The notes under the pieces were generated by a model that was not told where the DNA came from, searched no databases, and saw only the letters and a program-made list of their open reading frames with translations. Made by a program: the position numbers and the translations under genes. From contig CAZWCE010000055.1 of assembly GCA_964632505.1 (NCBI GenBank), positions 1-6,416 of the forward strand: a DNA stretch of 6,416 bases. The letters run 5' to 3'. The stretch is from CAZWCE01 sp964632505. Its GTDB lineage: Bacteria; Planctomycetota; Planctomycetia; Pirellulales; Thermoguttaceae. Shown here one piece after another: positions 1 to 5,591 of this stretch; within the stretch, counting starts at the first letter, position 1; every line of letters begins with the position of its first letter.

Positions 1-646
1 AGAACGAACTCTGGGCCGAACGCTTGTTGATCCGCGGCTTGCTCTCCTTCTTCTCGATATAATCCTTTGCCTCCGGCAGGGGGATCATGATGTCCGGACT
101 CACAAAAAGCTGCTCCTGCGCATCCCGATGCGGCATCAACCGCACGCACTTGATGTCGAGCTCGTATTCACGAAGCCACAAAATCGCCGAGACGACCTCC
201 GAGTGGAACTTCCCGGCGACCAGAATGATCCTCTGTCCGGCGTTCAACTCTTCCGGCTCGCATTCAAGGAACGCCTCGATCTTCTCTTGAGCAACGTCAT
301 CGGACGTTTTCAAGTACTCCGCAAAACATTGAAAAATCTCCTCGTTCGAAAAACTGGATACATAAGATGCGTACTTGATCGCCTGCCAGTCGACCATCAT
401 GCCGGTGGAATCGCGTTTTAGCTCGATGATCACCAGTGCCCCGTTGCGGTCGACGGCCAAAAGGTCGAGACGCTTGTTCGACGGGAGGATGTACTCCTTG
501 GCGATGACCAGCAGATCCTCGCCGAGGATCTCCGGCCGCTCGGCGATCCATTCCTGGATGTCGTACCGCTCGCGCAAGTGCATGTCGGTGAACGTGGTCG
601 GATCGAGCGGAATCAGTTTCTTGTTATCTATATCGACGCGATACAT
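1..646 (-). CDS. PD-(D/E)XK nuclease, NucS/DUF91-like (N-terminal 215 residues; 3' end off window)
   Basis: The frame is open from an ATG at 646 to the left edge with no stop, giving 215 residues. An AAGGA Shine-Dalgarno lies 7 nt upstream of the ATG. The core looks like a PD-(D/E)XK nuclease: a helix with E39 (PEILGEDLLVIA), then D61 in a strand (NKRLDLLAVD), then E75-x-K77 (LVIIELKRD), then a Q88/Y92 helix (QAIKYASY). This order and the spacing resemble the catalytic domain of NucS/DUF91 endonucleases, which cut branched or mismatched DNA. From about residue 136 a second beta-alpha unit (GQRIILVAGKF) begins, followed by a charged Lys/Glu stretch at 194-215. The function is inferred from motifs only; it could equally be a restriction-type or repair nuclease. 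It reads in the same direction as the cas genes but lies 478 nt past the array, so it is probably a separate unit. No full-length size can be given. Confidence 0.7.
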   Translation of the reverse strand, partial: MYRVDIDNKKLIPLDPTTFTDMHLRERYDIQEWIAERPEILGEDLLVIAKEYILPSNKRLDLLAVDRNGALVIIELKRDSTGMMVDWQAIKYASYVSSFSNEEIFQCFAEYLKTSDDVAQEKIEAFLECEPEELNAGQRIILVAGKFHSEVVSAILWLREYELDIKCVRLMPHRDAQEQLFVSPDIMIPLPEAKDYIEKKESKPRINKRSAQSSF

Positions 647-779
647 AAACGGATCCTTGAAATTCTGGAACGAAGACTTGGAGGTTTTTGAACATAGCAG
701 CCATCGGCAACATCACTCTCAGCATAGCGTAACGGCCAGGAGAAAGCTACCTATCAACCAGCCTACCGACGACACGTGA

Positions 780-1076
780 CACGTTTGGTCACAGTTCGCG
801 ATTTTTCGGATTTTTTCGGAATTTTCGCCCGAACAATCCCGACCGGGGCAGGAAAAGAGATGGGCACGCAGTTTGATTCAGGAGAACCCGCTGTACCCGA
901 GGCAGAAGATCGAGCAGAAGAAAGGCGAAACACGCCTGACGATTCCGGAAGTCTTCGAGGAGGAGTTCATCCGCAAAGTGATGCCCTACCAGGCAGACCT
1001 TGGAATCCTCAAACCGGCCTCCTGCCGAAAACGCATGAAACAGACGATCGAACAGATGGTGAAAAGGTATGGATGA
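780..1076 (+). pseudogene. Possible gene remnant, unrecognised
   Basis: The frame is open from just after a stop at 777-779 to a TGA at 1074-1076. The part from about 873 looks coding: its third codon positions are mostly G or C, and it gives a charged helical sequence of about 67 residues ending in QMVKRYG. Motif-like pieces are TRLTIPEVFEEEF and RKVMPYQADLG, which I do not recognise. No ATG begins it in frame at a sensible place. The first possible start is a TTG at 873 without a clear Shine-Dalgarno; the AGGAG at 880-884 lies after that TTG. Upstream of 873 the frame is low in complexity (phenylalanine and serine from the T-tracts). It could be the 3' end of a decayed gene, a small real gene with a weak start, or chance. 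It is the only plus-strand frame here with coding character. Confidence 0.25.
801..830. repeat. Phased T-tract decamers
   Basis: Three consecutive 10-nt units begin with A/T runs: atttttcgga, ttttttcgga, attttcgccc. The first two end in the same cgga. T-tracts repeated at about one helical turn are known to bend DNA, so this may be a small curved segment. No function is shown, and chance duplication is possible. Confidence 0.35.
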
Positions 1077-1124
1077 TATTTTTGCGAAGTCCCACCAAGT
1101 CTCTTCAGGTCTCTTGTCCTACCT

Positions 1125-1579
1125 GGTTCATCCCCGCGCATGCGGGGAACTCTTTGGCGTTTTTGCTTTTGCTGAGACCGCCGTCGGTTCATCCCCGCGC
1201 ATGCGGGGAACTCACGCTCAACGGCACGGAGCAATTCGAATATGTCGGTTCATCCCCGCGCATGCGGGGAACTCGCCAGATCTCCGCCCGCCCCCGCCGC
1301 GTAATCTGGTTCATCCCCGCGCATGCGGGGAACTCTTGTCCGTTCCATTCCAATCTGTACATCCCGACGGTTCATCCCCGCGCATGCGGGGAACTCCGGT
1401 GCGTGTGTCGGTCGAGTGCCGATGGGCACGGTTCATCCCCGCGCATGCGGGGAACTCTATGTTTATACTGCATAGATTGCGAGAGAAGACGGTTCATCCC
1501 CGCGCATGCGGGGAACTCGAGCAGCTACACCATCACCGGAGCAGCTACACCGGTTCATCCCCGCGCATGCGGGGAACTC
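1125..1579 (-). CRISPR. Type I-E CRISPR array, 8 repeats and 7 spacers
   Basis: Eight identical 28-nt repeats start at 1125, 1186, 1247, 1308, 1369, 1430, 1491 and 1552, with an exact 61-nt period and 33-nt spacers. Read on the minus strand the repeat begins GAGTTCCCCGC and ends GGGGATGAACC, the usual I-E class. It folds as a 6-bp stem CCCCGC/GCGGGG around ATGC. Cas6e would cut after the stem, leaving a 5' handle AUGAACC plus one variable base, like the E. coli AUAAACCG. The crRNA strand is therefore minus and the leader is at the high-coordinate end, next to the adaptation genes. The base after each repeat (minus strand) is G for repeats 2, 3, 5, 6, 7 and 8 and A for repeats 1 and 4. No repeat is degenerate, even at the trailer end. 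No spacer visibly matches elsewhere in the window. Confidence 0.98.
1519..1551. repeat. Internal 13-bp direct repeat within leader-proximal spacer
   Basis: The spacer next to the leader consists of gagcagctacacc (1519-1531), a 7-nt linker atcaccg (1532-1538), and the same gagcagctacacc again (1539-1551). The two copies are exact and sit flush with both ends of the 33-nt spacer. The period is 20 nt. Flanking bases differ, so the identity does not extend into the CRISPR repeats. Confidence 0.95.
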
Positions 1580-1666
1580 CCCAATATATGGTATGCCATC
1601 ACTTAGTAAAGCACAACATATTGTGGTTTTTGGAAAAACGACAATTTGGTAACCATGAATCCACCG
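1580..1666 (-). promoter_or_regulatory. CRISPR leader with small dyads
   Basis: This 87-nt A+T-rich gap lies between the exonuclease stop codon and the leader-proximal repeat, where I-E leaders sit. It holds several inverted repeats: atgg-tatg-ccat (1588-1599), cacaa-cata-ttgtg (1612-1625), gttttt-gg-aaaaac (1626-1639) and tggt-a-acca (1647-1655). The middle two abut exactly, each 14 bp long. In E. coli the leader binds IHF to bend DNA for Cas1-Cas2 integration. I do not see a clean IHF consensus here, but bending or protein binding at these dyads is plausible. The spacer insertion point would be 1579/1580. Confidence 0.75.
1583..1610 (-). promoter_or_regulatory. Candidate sigma70-type promoter for the array
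   Basis: On the minus strand TTTACT (1610-1605) is followed after 16 nt by TATATT (1588-1583), a 5/6 match to the -10 consensus. A start about 7 nt further would fall inside the first repeat, before its hairpin. A second option further upstream is TTGTCG (1644-1639), 18 nt, TATGTT (1620-1615), which would give a short leader RNA before the first repeat. The array may also be reached by read-through from the cas operon, as no terminator is visible after the exonuclease gene. Confidence 0.35.
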
Positions 1667-2410
1667 TTATCCTGGCAACGAGTGTTCAAGCCGAAAGGTC
1701 ATCTTTCGCATGACGAATTCAAGCATTTGAACATCTCTTTGATTATAGTCAATAAGTTGCTCCAATAGGACTTCCTTTCCCGTTTCTCGATATTTCTCCC
1801 ATTTCTCAACAGCCTCTCTACCATCGAGGATGCCCATCTCTCCTGGCTCCTTTTTCCAGCCCAATCGAAAAGAGATCTCCTTGAGTCCCCCTCTCAACTT
1901 ATGCCGTCTTAACACTTTCGCAAGGTCGATGTGAATTTTTACGGAAAAATTCGGAAAGTGGCGTATCAATCTGGGAATATCGAAGCCGGTTCCGCAAAAA
2001 GTGACCGCAATCTTGATCGTCGCCAGCAACGCCTCGGCCTCTTCGAGGTCTCGCCCTTTGGTGAACGATAGGAGTTTTCCGGCATTCATTACAGTCAAGC
2101 AGGTGATGGCCGCATCGTCCTCAAGCCCATCGGTTTCGATATCGAGAAAGAATATGCACCCCGATAGGTCGGGATAAACACGATAACATTCCGACTCGGG
2201 CAGCTCCTTCAGAAAAAAGGCCGCATTCTGGTTCTCAAGTGCCCATCGGGAACGATCGATCTTTTCCTGAAGGGCTCGATAACGATCATCGGAAGCAAAG
2301 ACGGAAGCCCAGCAGAGCAGCCCGTCCCAATCCCGGACTCCCTTGTTCCAGAGTTCTCTTTCTCGTTGGACGGAAATATACGGCAAATGGCAAAAAGTAG
2401 ATTCAATCAT
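1667..2410 (-). CDS. DEDDy-type RNase H-like 3'-5' exonuclease (YprB/RNase_H_2-like), cas-associated
   Basis: A 247-residue protein from the ATG at 2410. The exonuclease fold carries all expected acidic residues: D90 and E92 in FFLDIETDGL (motif I), D144 in GTGFDIPRL (motif II), D162 in HIDLAKVLRR, and Y222-x3-D226 in DYNQRDVQML (motif III). Y-x3-D marks the DEDDy subclass. The RRHKLRGGLKEIS block and the YN..D end resemble the RNase_H_2/YprB family. Residues 1-35 (STFCHLPYISVQRERELW...GVRDWDGLL) look like the short helical lead-in often seen before this domain, perhaps helix-hairpin-helix-like. The gene lies between cas2 and the leader, overlaps cas2 by 8 nt and has a Shine-Dalgarno AGAGGA 5 nt before its ATG. 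By eye it is richer in A+T than the cas genes. I infer 3'-end trimming of prespacer DNA; RNA or unrelated DNA substrates remain possible. The frame stays open up to 2572, but that stretch lies inside cas2 and looks non-native. Confidence 0.88.
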   Translation of the reverse strand: MIESTFCHLPYISVQRERELWNKGVRDWDGLLCWASVFASDDRYRALQEKIDRSRWALENQNAAFFLKELPESECYRVYPDLSGCIFFLDIETDGLEDDAAITCLTVMNAGKLLSFTKGRDLEEAEALLATIKIAVTFCGTGFDIPRLIRHFPNFSVKIHIDLAKVLRRHKLRGGLKEISFRLGWKKEPGEMGILDGREAVEKWEKYRETGKEVLLEQLIDYNQRDVQMLEFVMRKMTFRLEHSLPG

Positions 2411-2738
2411 GGCTTTCCTCTTCCGCGAGAGGAGGTAACGCTTCGTCTTCTTCCTCGTCTTCCGGTGGCAGAAATTGAACCAATCGCAGGCCATCGTAAT
2501 CGATCGGCATACGTCGGTTTTTTCCGAGGGTTTGAAACTCGAAACCGCTTTCGTTGTTCGTGCTCCAGGCAATCACCACATCGCCGTCTTCGATCATGCC
2601 TTCGACATGCTGCCAAATCATCTCACGAACCCTTTTCCCGTAATCGCCGATGTAGACACCTGCCCGAACTTCGACGAGCCATGCTGCTAAACGTCCCCGC
2701 AGGCGCGGAGGCGCATTATTCGTTACGATGACCAACAT
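2403..2738 (-). CDS. cas2: CRISPR-associated protein Cas2, type I-E
   Basis: A 111-residue Cas2e, the dimer that bridges two Cas1 dimers in the spacer-integration complex. It opens MLVIVTNNAPPRLRGRLAAW and contains VRAGVYIGDYGKRVREMIW, ESGFEFQTLG and DGLRLVQFLP, all very close to E. coli Cas2 (YgbF). E. coli Cas2 is 94 residues and stops just after the LRLVSFLP region. Here about 20 strongly acidic residues follow (PEDEEEDEALPPLAEEESHD). The start at 2738 has AAGGA 7 nt upstream and overlaps the end of cas1 by 23 nt. The 3' end overlaps the exonuclease gene by 8 nt. In some I-E systems Cas2 is fused to a DnaQ-like exonuclease at this same C-terminal end; here the nuclease is a separate protein. 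The family call is very secure; a role for the tail is unknown. Confidence 0.97.
   Translation of the reverse strand: MLVIVTNNAPPRLRGRLAAWLVEVRAGVYIGDYGKRVREMIWQHVEGMIEDGDVVIAWSTNNESGFEFQTLGKNRRMPIDYDGLRLVQFLPPEDEEEDEALPPLAEEESHD
2416..2421 (-). promoter_or_regulatory. Shine-Dalgarno of the exonuclease gene, inside cas2
   Basis: AGAGGA on the minus strand lies 5 nt before the ATG at 2410 and within the last codons of cas2. It decides the exonuclease start in favour of 2410 over the upstream in-frame codons. With the 8-nt overlap (ATGATTGA, holding the exonuclease ATG and the cas2 TGA) it suggests reinitiation by ribosomes finishing cas2. Confidence 0.7.
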
Positions 2739-3636
2739 CGCCGATTCCTTCTGGAGATGGGATTGCCGGAGGGATCGCTTCGGGAGCGGGTTCCGGAATT
2801 TGAATTCCTCCCGCCGCTAAAACATCCTCGATGGTTGGAATGATACGTTCCAGGAGCTTTGTTTCACGAAAGATATCGCGACAGCCCAGCCGTACGGCCC
2901 GATCGATATGTGGGGGCTTTCTCGAGGCGATTTTGAAAGCCAAGGGGACGACGGTTTCGCTTTTGAATAGGTCGGCAATGTCATACACGAAAGATAACGG
3001 CTTCCCCGTATGAATGAAACCGATGGCCGGCGCATAACCGGCGGCCAGGACGGCGGCCTCCGTCAATCCGTACAGACAGGAAGTCGCGGCGCTGATTGCC
3101 CGATTCACGTGATCCCCGGCCTCCCAATCCTTCGGGTCGTATCGTCGTCCTTTCCAGGAAACCCCATACTGCTGGGCCATCAATTCGTAGTATTTTCGCA
3201 CCCGATTGCCTTCGATTCCCTTGAGCTGATCGACGCTTCGGTTGGCCGGAGGAGGCTCGCCAAAGCGTACTTCGTACATCTTACGGACGACTTTCAGCCG
3301 TAATTTCTCATCGTTTGCTAATTTGGCTTGGTAGAGAAGACGATCGGACCGGGCTCCCCCGGGTTGTCCTGCCGCGTAAAGCCGAACGCCCGCTTCCCCG
3401 ACCCATACCAAGAGCGTTCCAACCGTGGATGCCAGTTTCACCGCCAAATGGGAGATGCGCACGCCGGGTTCCAACATCAGGCAGGCCAAGCCCGCGACGG
3501 GAATCTGTTTGCGAATCCCATTTTTATCGATCAGGACAAACGCCCCGTCGCGCACATCGACAAGACACTTTTCCACAAAGATCATGGACGTGCGCTCTTT
3601 CATGGGAATCGGCTTCAGGGGAGGTGGTAAGTTCAT
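2716..3636 (-). CDS. cas1: CRISPR-associated integrase Cas1, type I-E
   Basis: The spacer integrase, 306 residues from the ATG at 3636 (E. coli 305). Numbered from that ATG, the metal-binding residues are E142 (LKGIEGNRVR), H209 (GFIHTGKPLSF), D219 and D222 (FVYDIADLFK). Their spacing (67, 10, 3) equals that of E. coli E141, H208, D218 and D221. Other signature stretches are VGTLLVWVGEAGVRLYA and SAATSCLYGLTEAA. A proline-rich tail follows about residue 280 and ends GDVGHRNE, as in E. coli (GDAGHRSS). I chose the ATG over a GTG 9 nt upstream because AAGGTG sits 6 nt before it and the length then fits the family. It begins 5 nt after the cas5 stop and overlaps cas2 by 23 nt. All catalytic residues are intact, so adaptation is probably functional. 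Confidence 0.98.
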   Translation of the reverse strand: MNLPPPLKPIPMKERTSMIFVEKCLVDVRDGAFVLIDKNGIRKQIPVAGLACLMLEPGVRISHLAVKLASTVGTLLVWVGEAGVRLYAAGQPGGARSDRLLYQAKLANDEKLRLKVVRKMYEVRFGEPPPANRSVDQLKGIEGNRVRKYYELMAQQYGVSWKGRRYDPKDWEAGDHVNRAISAATSCLYGLTEAAVLAAGYAPAIGFIHTGKPLSFVYDIADLFKSETVVPLAFKIASRKPPHIDRAVRLGCRDIFRETKLLERIIPTIEDVLAAGGIQIPEPAPEAIPPAIPSPEGIGDVGHRNE

Positions 3637-3641
3637 TCGCG

Positions 3642-4349
3642 TCACCTTGATGATGAACCGTGAATCAAGTGTATCCTCCGAGGCGAGAATAGACGTTGAT
3701 CGGAATTGAAGGATAGAGGCTGGTCGGGCAGTGAATCACGGCCGTCGGCAAAGGACTCTGCCTCTTCCTGGCGTGTGAACGACTCGACCGGCTCGTTCCC
3801 GATCAATTCTTTGAACGCATCGTCGTTTGAATCGAACAGTCCCGCCAGTACAGGCACGGTGGGAATACACGTCTTGCGCCCCAGCCAAATCCCCCAGACG
3901 GGATTGGCCAACGCATCAGCGATGCGTTTCAACAACGCCGCCTCGCCAGCCAGCACCACGCCGAACGAAGCATCCGTCAGGTATTGGCGATGCGTGATGT
4001 GGCTTGGCTTCAAGCCACCGTCGGCTTTTTTCGTGTTCTGGACCGTGTGGTAGTCCAGCAATCGCCGGACAGGCAGATCTTTTGCACTGTCCTGATACCG
4101 ACGAACCGATCGCGGAATGGCAATCGCCGTCATCCGCAACGTACTGAATTGTTGGAGAAAGGGGGCTTCCTCGTCACACCCGCGGGCAATGCCCAATGCT
4201 GCGCAGCACATTCCGGCCAACGCACTCTTGGTGGGCATGAGAGCCGTGTTTCGCCTGCTGTATTGGCTATCGACGCCCCACGATTGGAGCGGCCCTTGCA
4301 GGCGGAGGGCAAGGTATTTTCGGCCTTGGTCCGTTTGTTCAATCGACAT
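3642..4349 (-). CDS. cas5e: Cascade subunit Cas5e (CasD)
   Basis: A 235-residue Cas5 of the I-E class. In Cascade it caps the crRNA 5' handle and touches the foot of the Cas7 backbone; the I-E form is not the processing nuclease. The N-terminal RAMP strand and signature are clear: YLALRLQGPLQSWG (residues 12-25), then SRRNTALMPTKSALAGM (31-47), the usual RxT...PTKS helix start. Later RAMP strands are SFGVVLAGEAALL and NPVWGIWLGRKTCIP, followed by a C-terminal FSPRRIHLIHG. The ATG at 4349 is preceded by a GAGG-type Shine-Dalgarno about 9 nt away and overlaps the cas7 stop by 11 nt. In the standard I-E order cas6e follows cas5; here cas1 follows directly. The identity rests on these motifs plus position and is secure. 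Confidence 0.95.
   Translation of the reverse strand: MSIEQTDQGRKYLALRLQGPLQSWGVDSQYSRRNTALMPTKSALAGMCCAALGIARGCDEEAPFLQQFSTLRMTAIAIPRSVRRYQDSAKDLPVRRLLDYHTVQNTKKADGGLKPSHITHRQYLTDASFGVVLAGEAALLKRIADALANPVWGIWLGRKTCIPTVPVLAGLFDSNDDAFKELIGNEPVESFTRQEEAESFADGRDSLPDQPLSFNSDQRLFSPRRIHLIHGSSSR
3643..3648 (-). promoter_or_regulatory. Shine-Dalgarno deciding the cas1 start
   Basis: AAGGTG on the minus strand spans the cas5 stop codon and lies 6 nt before the ATG at 3636. The alternative GTG at 3645 is itself part of this sequence, overlaps the cas5 TGA as GTGA and has no Shine-Dalgarno at good spacing. The ATG is therefore preferred. Confidence 0.6.
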
Positions 4350-5556
4350 GCTTCACCACCTCGTCCAGAAACGTGGTTAAGTTCACATCCGGAATCGCGG
4401 TTTCCAACACGGCCTCGACACCCCAGGTGCCTTTGAGCTTGGCGTATTCTTCCTTGAGCAGCTTGACGGACTGATCGGCATAGCCTTGCCGGGGCCGGAC
4501 GGGATTCTCGAATGCGTTGACCAATTGCAGGGGATGCCCCTTGTCGCGGACGACGCCCAGCACGTAAACCGGCAGTGTGTTGGCGTTCATCGTGTTTTTG
4601 CGTGCCCCGGGAATGGCTTTGATCGTGGCCTCGATGAATGTGCGAACTACGGTTCGGCGCTCCTCGGGCTCCAACGCGCCGAGGTGACCGTCATCGGCCA
4701 ACATATCCAGGTTCACTGCCGCGAACCGGTAGTAGGTGGCGGAATTGAATTCCAACGTGCTGGTTATGGCCGCGCCGGGCTCGTTCTTGTCTTGCAAATC
4801 GTCGACTGCGGCGAAGAAGTCGATCTCGTTGTTGGCCTTGTGCGTGGAAAGCGCGTGCGAGAACATGGCGGCGGCTTCGACGGCCAGGGAATGATCGTTC
4901 GCGACCATGCGGCCAAACAGCGAAATGTCGGCCGTATCTTTCGGTAGACTGACGTTCTTAAAAGCCTTCTCGACACGCTTCTTCAGAACGCCTGCAACAA
5001 TCTTGTTAAATTGCTTTGCGGTCAACTTCTTCTCCCCTTTTATGCCCTCGCCCCTCTTGTTGGACGACGTAGTCGCTTCATCTCCTGAATCATCGTCTTC
5101 TTCTAGCTTCCCACGATCCAGGCGTGAAATGGCGTCAACAAGCTTTTTCTTGTCTGCATCCTTCATCGTGTGCAGAAGTTCTGCGAATTTCTCGTACTCA
5201 AGGGGCGACAGAAACACGAGGGTCTTTACTTTTCCCTCTTGTTTCGGATCAAGCTTTCCGAGGTAGTGCCCGGCGCAAAGAGACAAGGCGTTGATTGTAG
5301 TTTCGTCTTCCTTTTTTTTAGCCAGAGCTGCGTTGATCTTTTTGATGAACAACCGGCTCCGCTGCCCCTTGAATTGTTCATGCACATCGAAGTCTGGTCC
5401 GATTATCATCTCTCGAATCGCCCGTTTCCAGCACTGGCTGGAGACACGAGCTCGTTGGAAACCGCCGAAGACGGCCGTCTTGGGCGAGTTCAGGTCGTCC
5501 CGGTTTAGGCAAGCCACGGGGACGGATTGTATGATGTGCAATTCCAGGTGTTTCAT
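4339..5556 (-). CDS. cas7e: Cascade backbone subunit Cas7e (Cse4/CasC)
   Basis: A 405-residue Cas7 that polymerises along the crRNA spacer, six copies per E. coli complex. The N-terminus LHIIQSVPVACLNRDDLNSPKTAVFGG and RARVSSQCWKRAIRE (35-49) match CasC (CLNRDDMN..., RVRISSQSLKRAMR). Further family blocks are ISLFGRMVAND (211-221), FSHALSTHKANNEIDFFAAVDDL (232-254), SATYYRFAAVNLDML (272-286), IPGARKNTMNA (315-325) and LVNAFENPV (345-353). It is longer than E. coli CasC (363). Much of the excess appears to lie in the middle, where 150-175 is acidic and serine-rich (LEEDDDSGDEATTSS) and then lysine-rich, probably a flexible loop in the thumb or helical part. The ATG at 5556 has AGGAAAG 5 nt upstream. 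A 35-nt gap separates it from cas6e and it overlaps cas5 by 11 nt. Confidence 0.96.
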   Translation of the reverse strand: MKHLELHIIQSVPVACLNRDDLNSPKTAVFGGFQRARVSSQCWKRAIREMIIGPDFDVHEQFKGQRSRLFIKKINAALAKKKEDETTINALSLCAGHYLGKLDPKQEGKVKTLVFLSPLEYEKFAELLHTMKDADKKKLVDAISRLDRGKLEEDDDSGDEATTSSNKRGEGIKGEKKLTAKQFNKIVAGVLKKRVEKAFKNVSLPKDTADISLFGRMVANDHSLAVEAAAMFSHALSTHKANNEIDFFAAVDDLQDKNEPGAAITSTLEFNSATYYRFAAVNLDMLADDGHLGALEPEERRTVVRTFIEATIKAIPGARKNTMNANTLPVYVLGVVRDKGHPLQLVNAFENPVRPRQGYADQSVKLLKEEYAKLKGTWGVEAVLETAIPDVNLTTFLDEVVKHVD

Positions 5557-5591
5557 GATTCTTTCCTTTTGAAAATATTGAAATGATTGAG

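Larger units (their letters stand above)
647..1124. other. Intergenic region between nuclease gene and CRISPR trailer
   Basis: This 478-nt stretch has no secure gene. It must hold the promoter of the leftward nuclease gene, but I see no convincing -35/-10 pair. A TTGATA on the minus strand at about 752-757 has no good -10 at normal spacing. It includes three T-rich decamers in a row (801-830) and an unrecognised open frame on the plus strand (780-1076). No tRNA, terminator hairpin, insertion sequence end or degenerate CRISPR repeat was recognised. The last 48 nt before the array (1077-1124) carry two close copies of gtctctt and no repeat-like sequence. Confidence 0.6.

Noticed and set aside
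297..551. Minus-strand frame of 84 codons within the left nuclease gene
   Set aside because: It is an arginine/glycine-rich shadow of the nuclease frame, which has recognisable motifs.
861..872. Match of gatgggcacg near 859-868 with the spacer at 1397-1429
   Set aside because: Only about 10 nt match, at the spacer/repeat edge; this is expected by chance and is not evidence of self-targeting.
1077..1124. Leader at the low-coordinate end of the array
   Set aside because: Repeat orientation (GAGTTCCCC... on the minus strand) and the adaptation genes at the high-coordinate side place the leader at 1580-1666.
776..1713. Two long plus-strand frames running through the CRISPR array (776-1606 and 1069-1713)
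   Set aside because: The 61-nt period shifts the frame at each unit, so translations show repeated HPRACGEL, SSPRMRGT and IPAHAGNS blocks. They are artefacts of repeat DNA lacking stops.
1667..2410. DnaQ-type DEDDh exonuclease assignment
   Set aside because: The third motif is Y-x3-D (Y222, D226), not the H-x4-D of DEDDh proteins, and the surrounding sequence fits the YprB/RNase_H_2 group better.
2411..2572. N-terminal extension of the exonuclease frame up to 2572
   Set aside because: It lies wholly inside cas2 in another frame, gives a non-native basic sequence, and the ATG at 2410 has a good Shine-Dalgarno and a natural overlap with the cas2 stop.
3637..3645. GTG start for cas1 at 3645
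   Set aside because: It would add three residues not seen in the family and lacks its own Shine-Dalgarno; the ATG at 3636 has AAGGTG at 6 nt.
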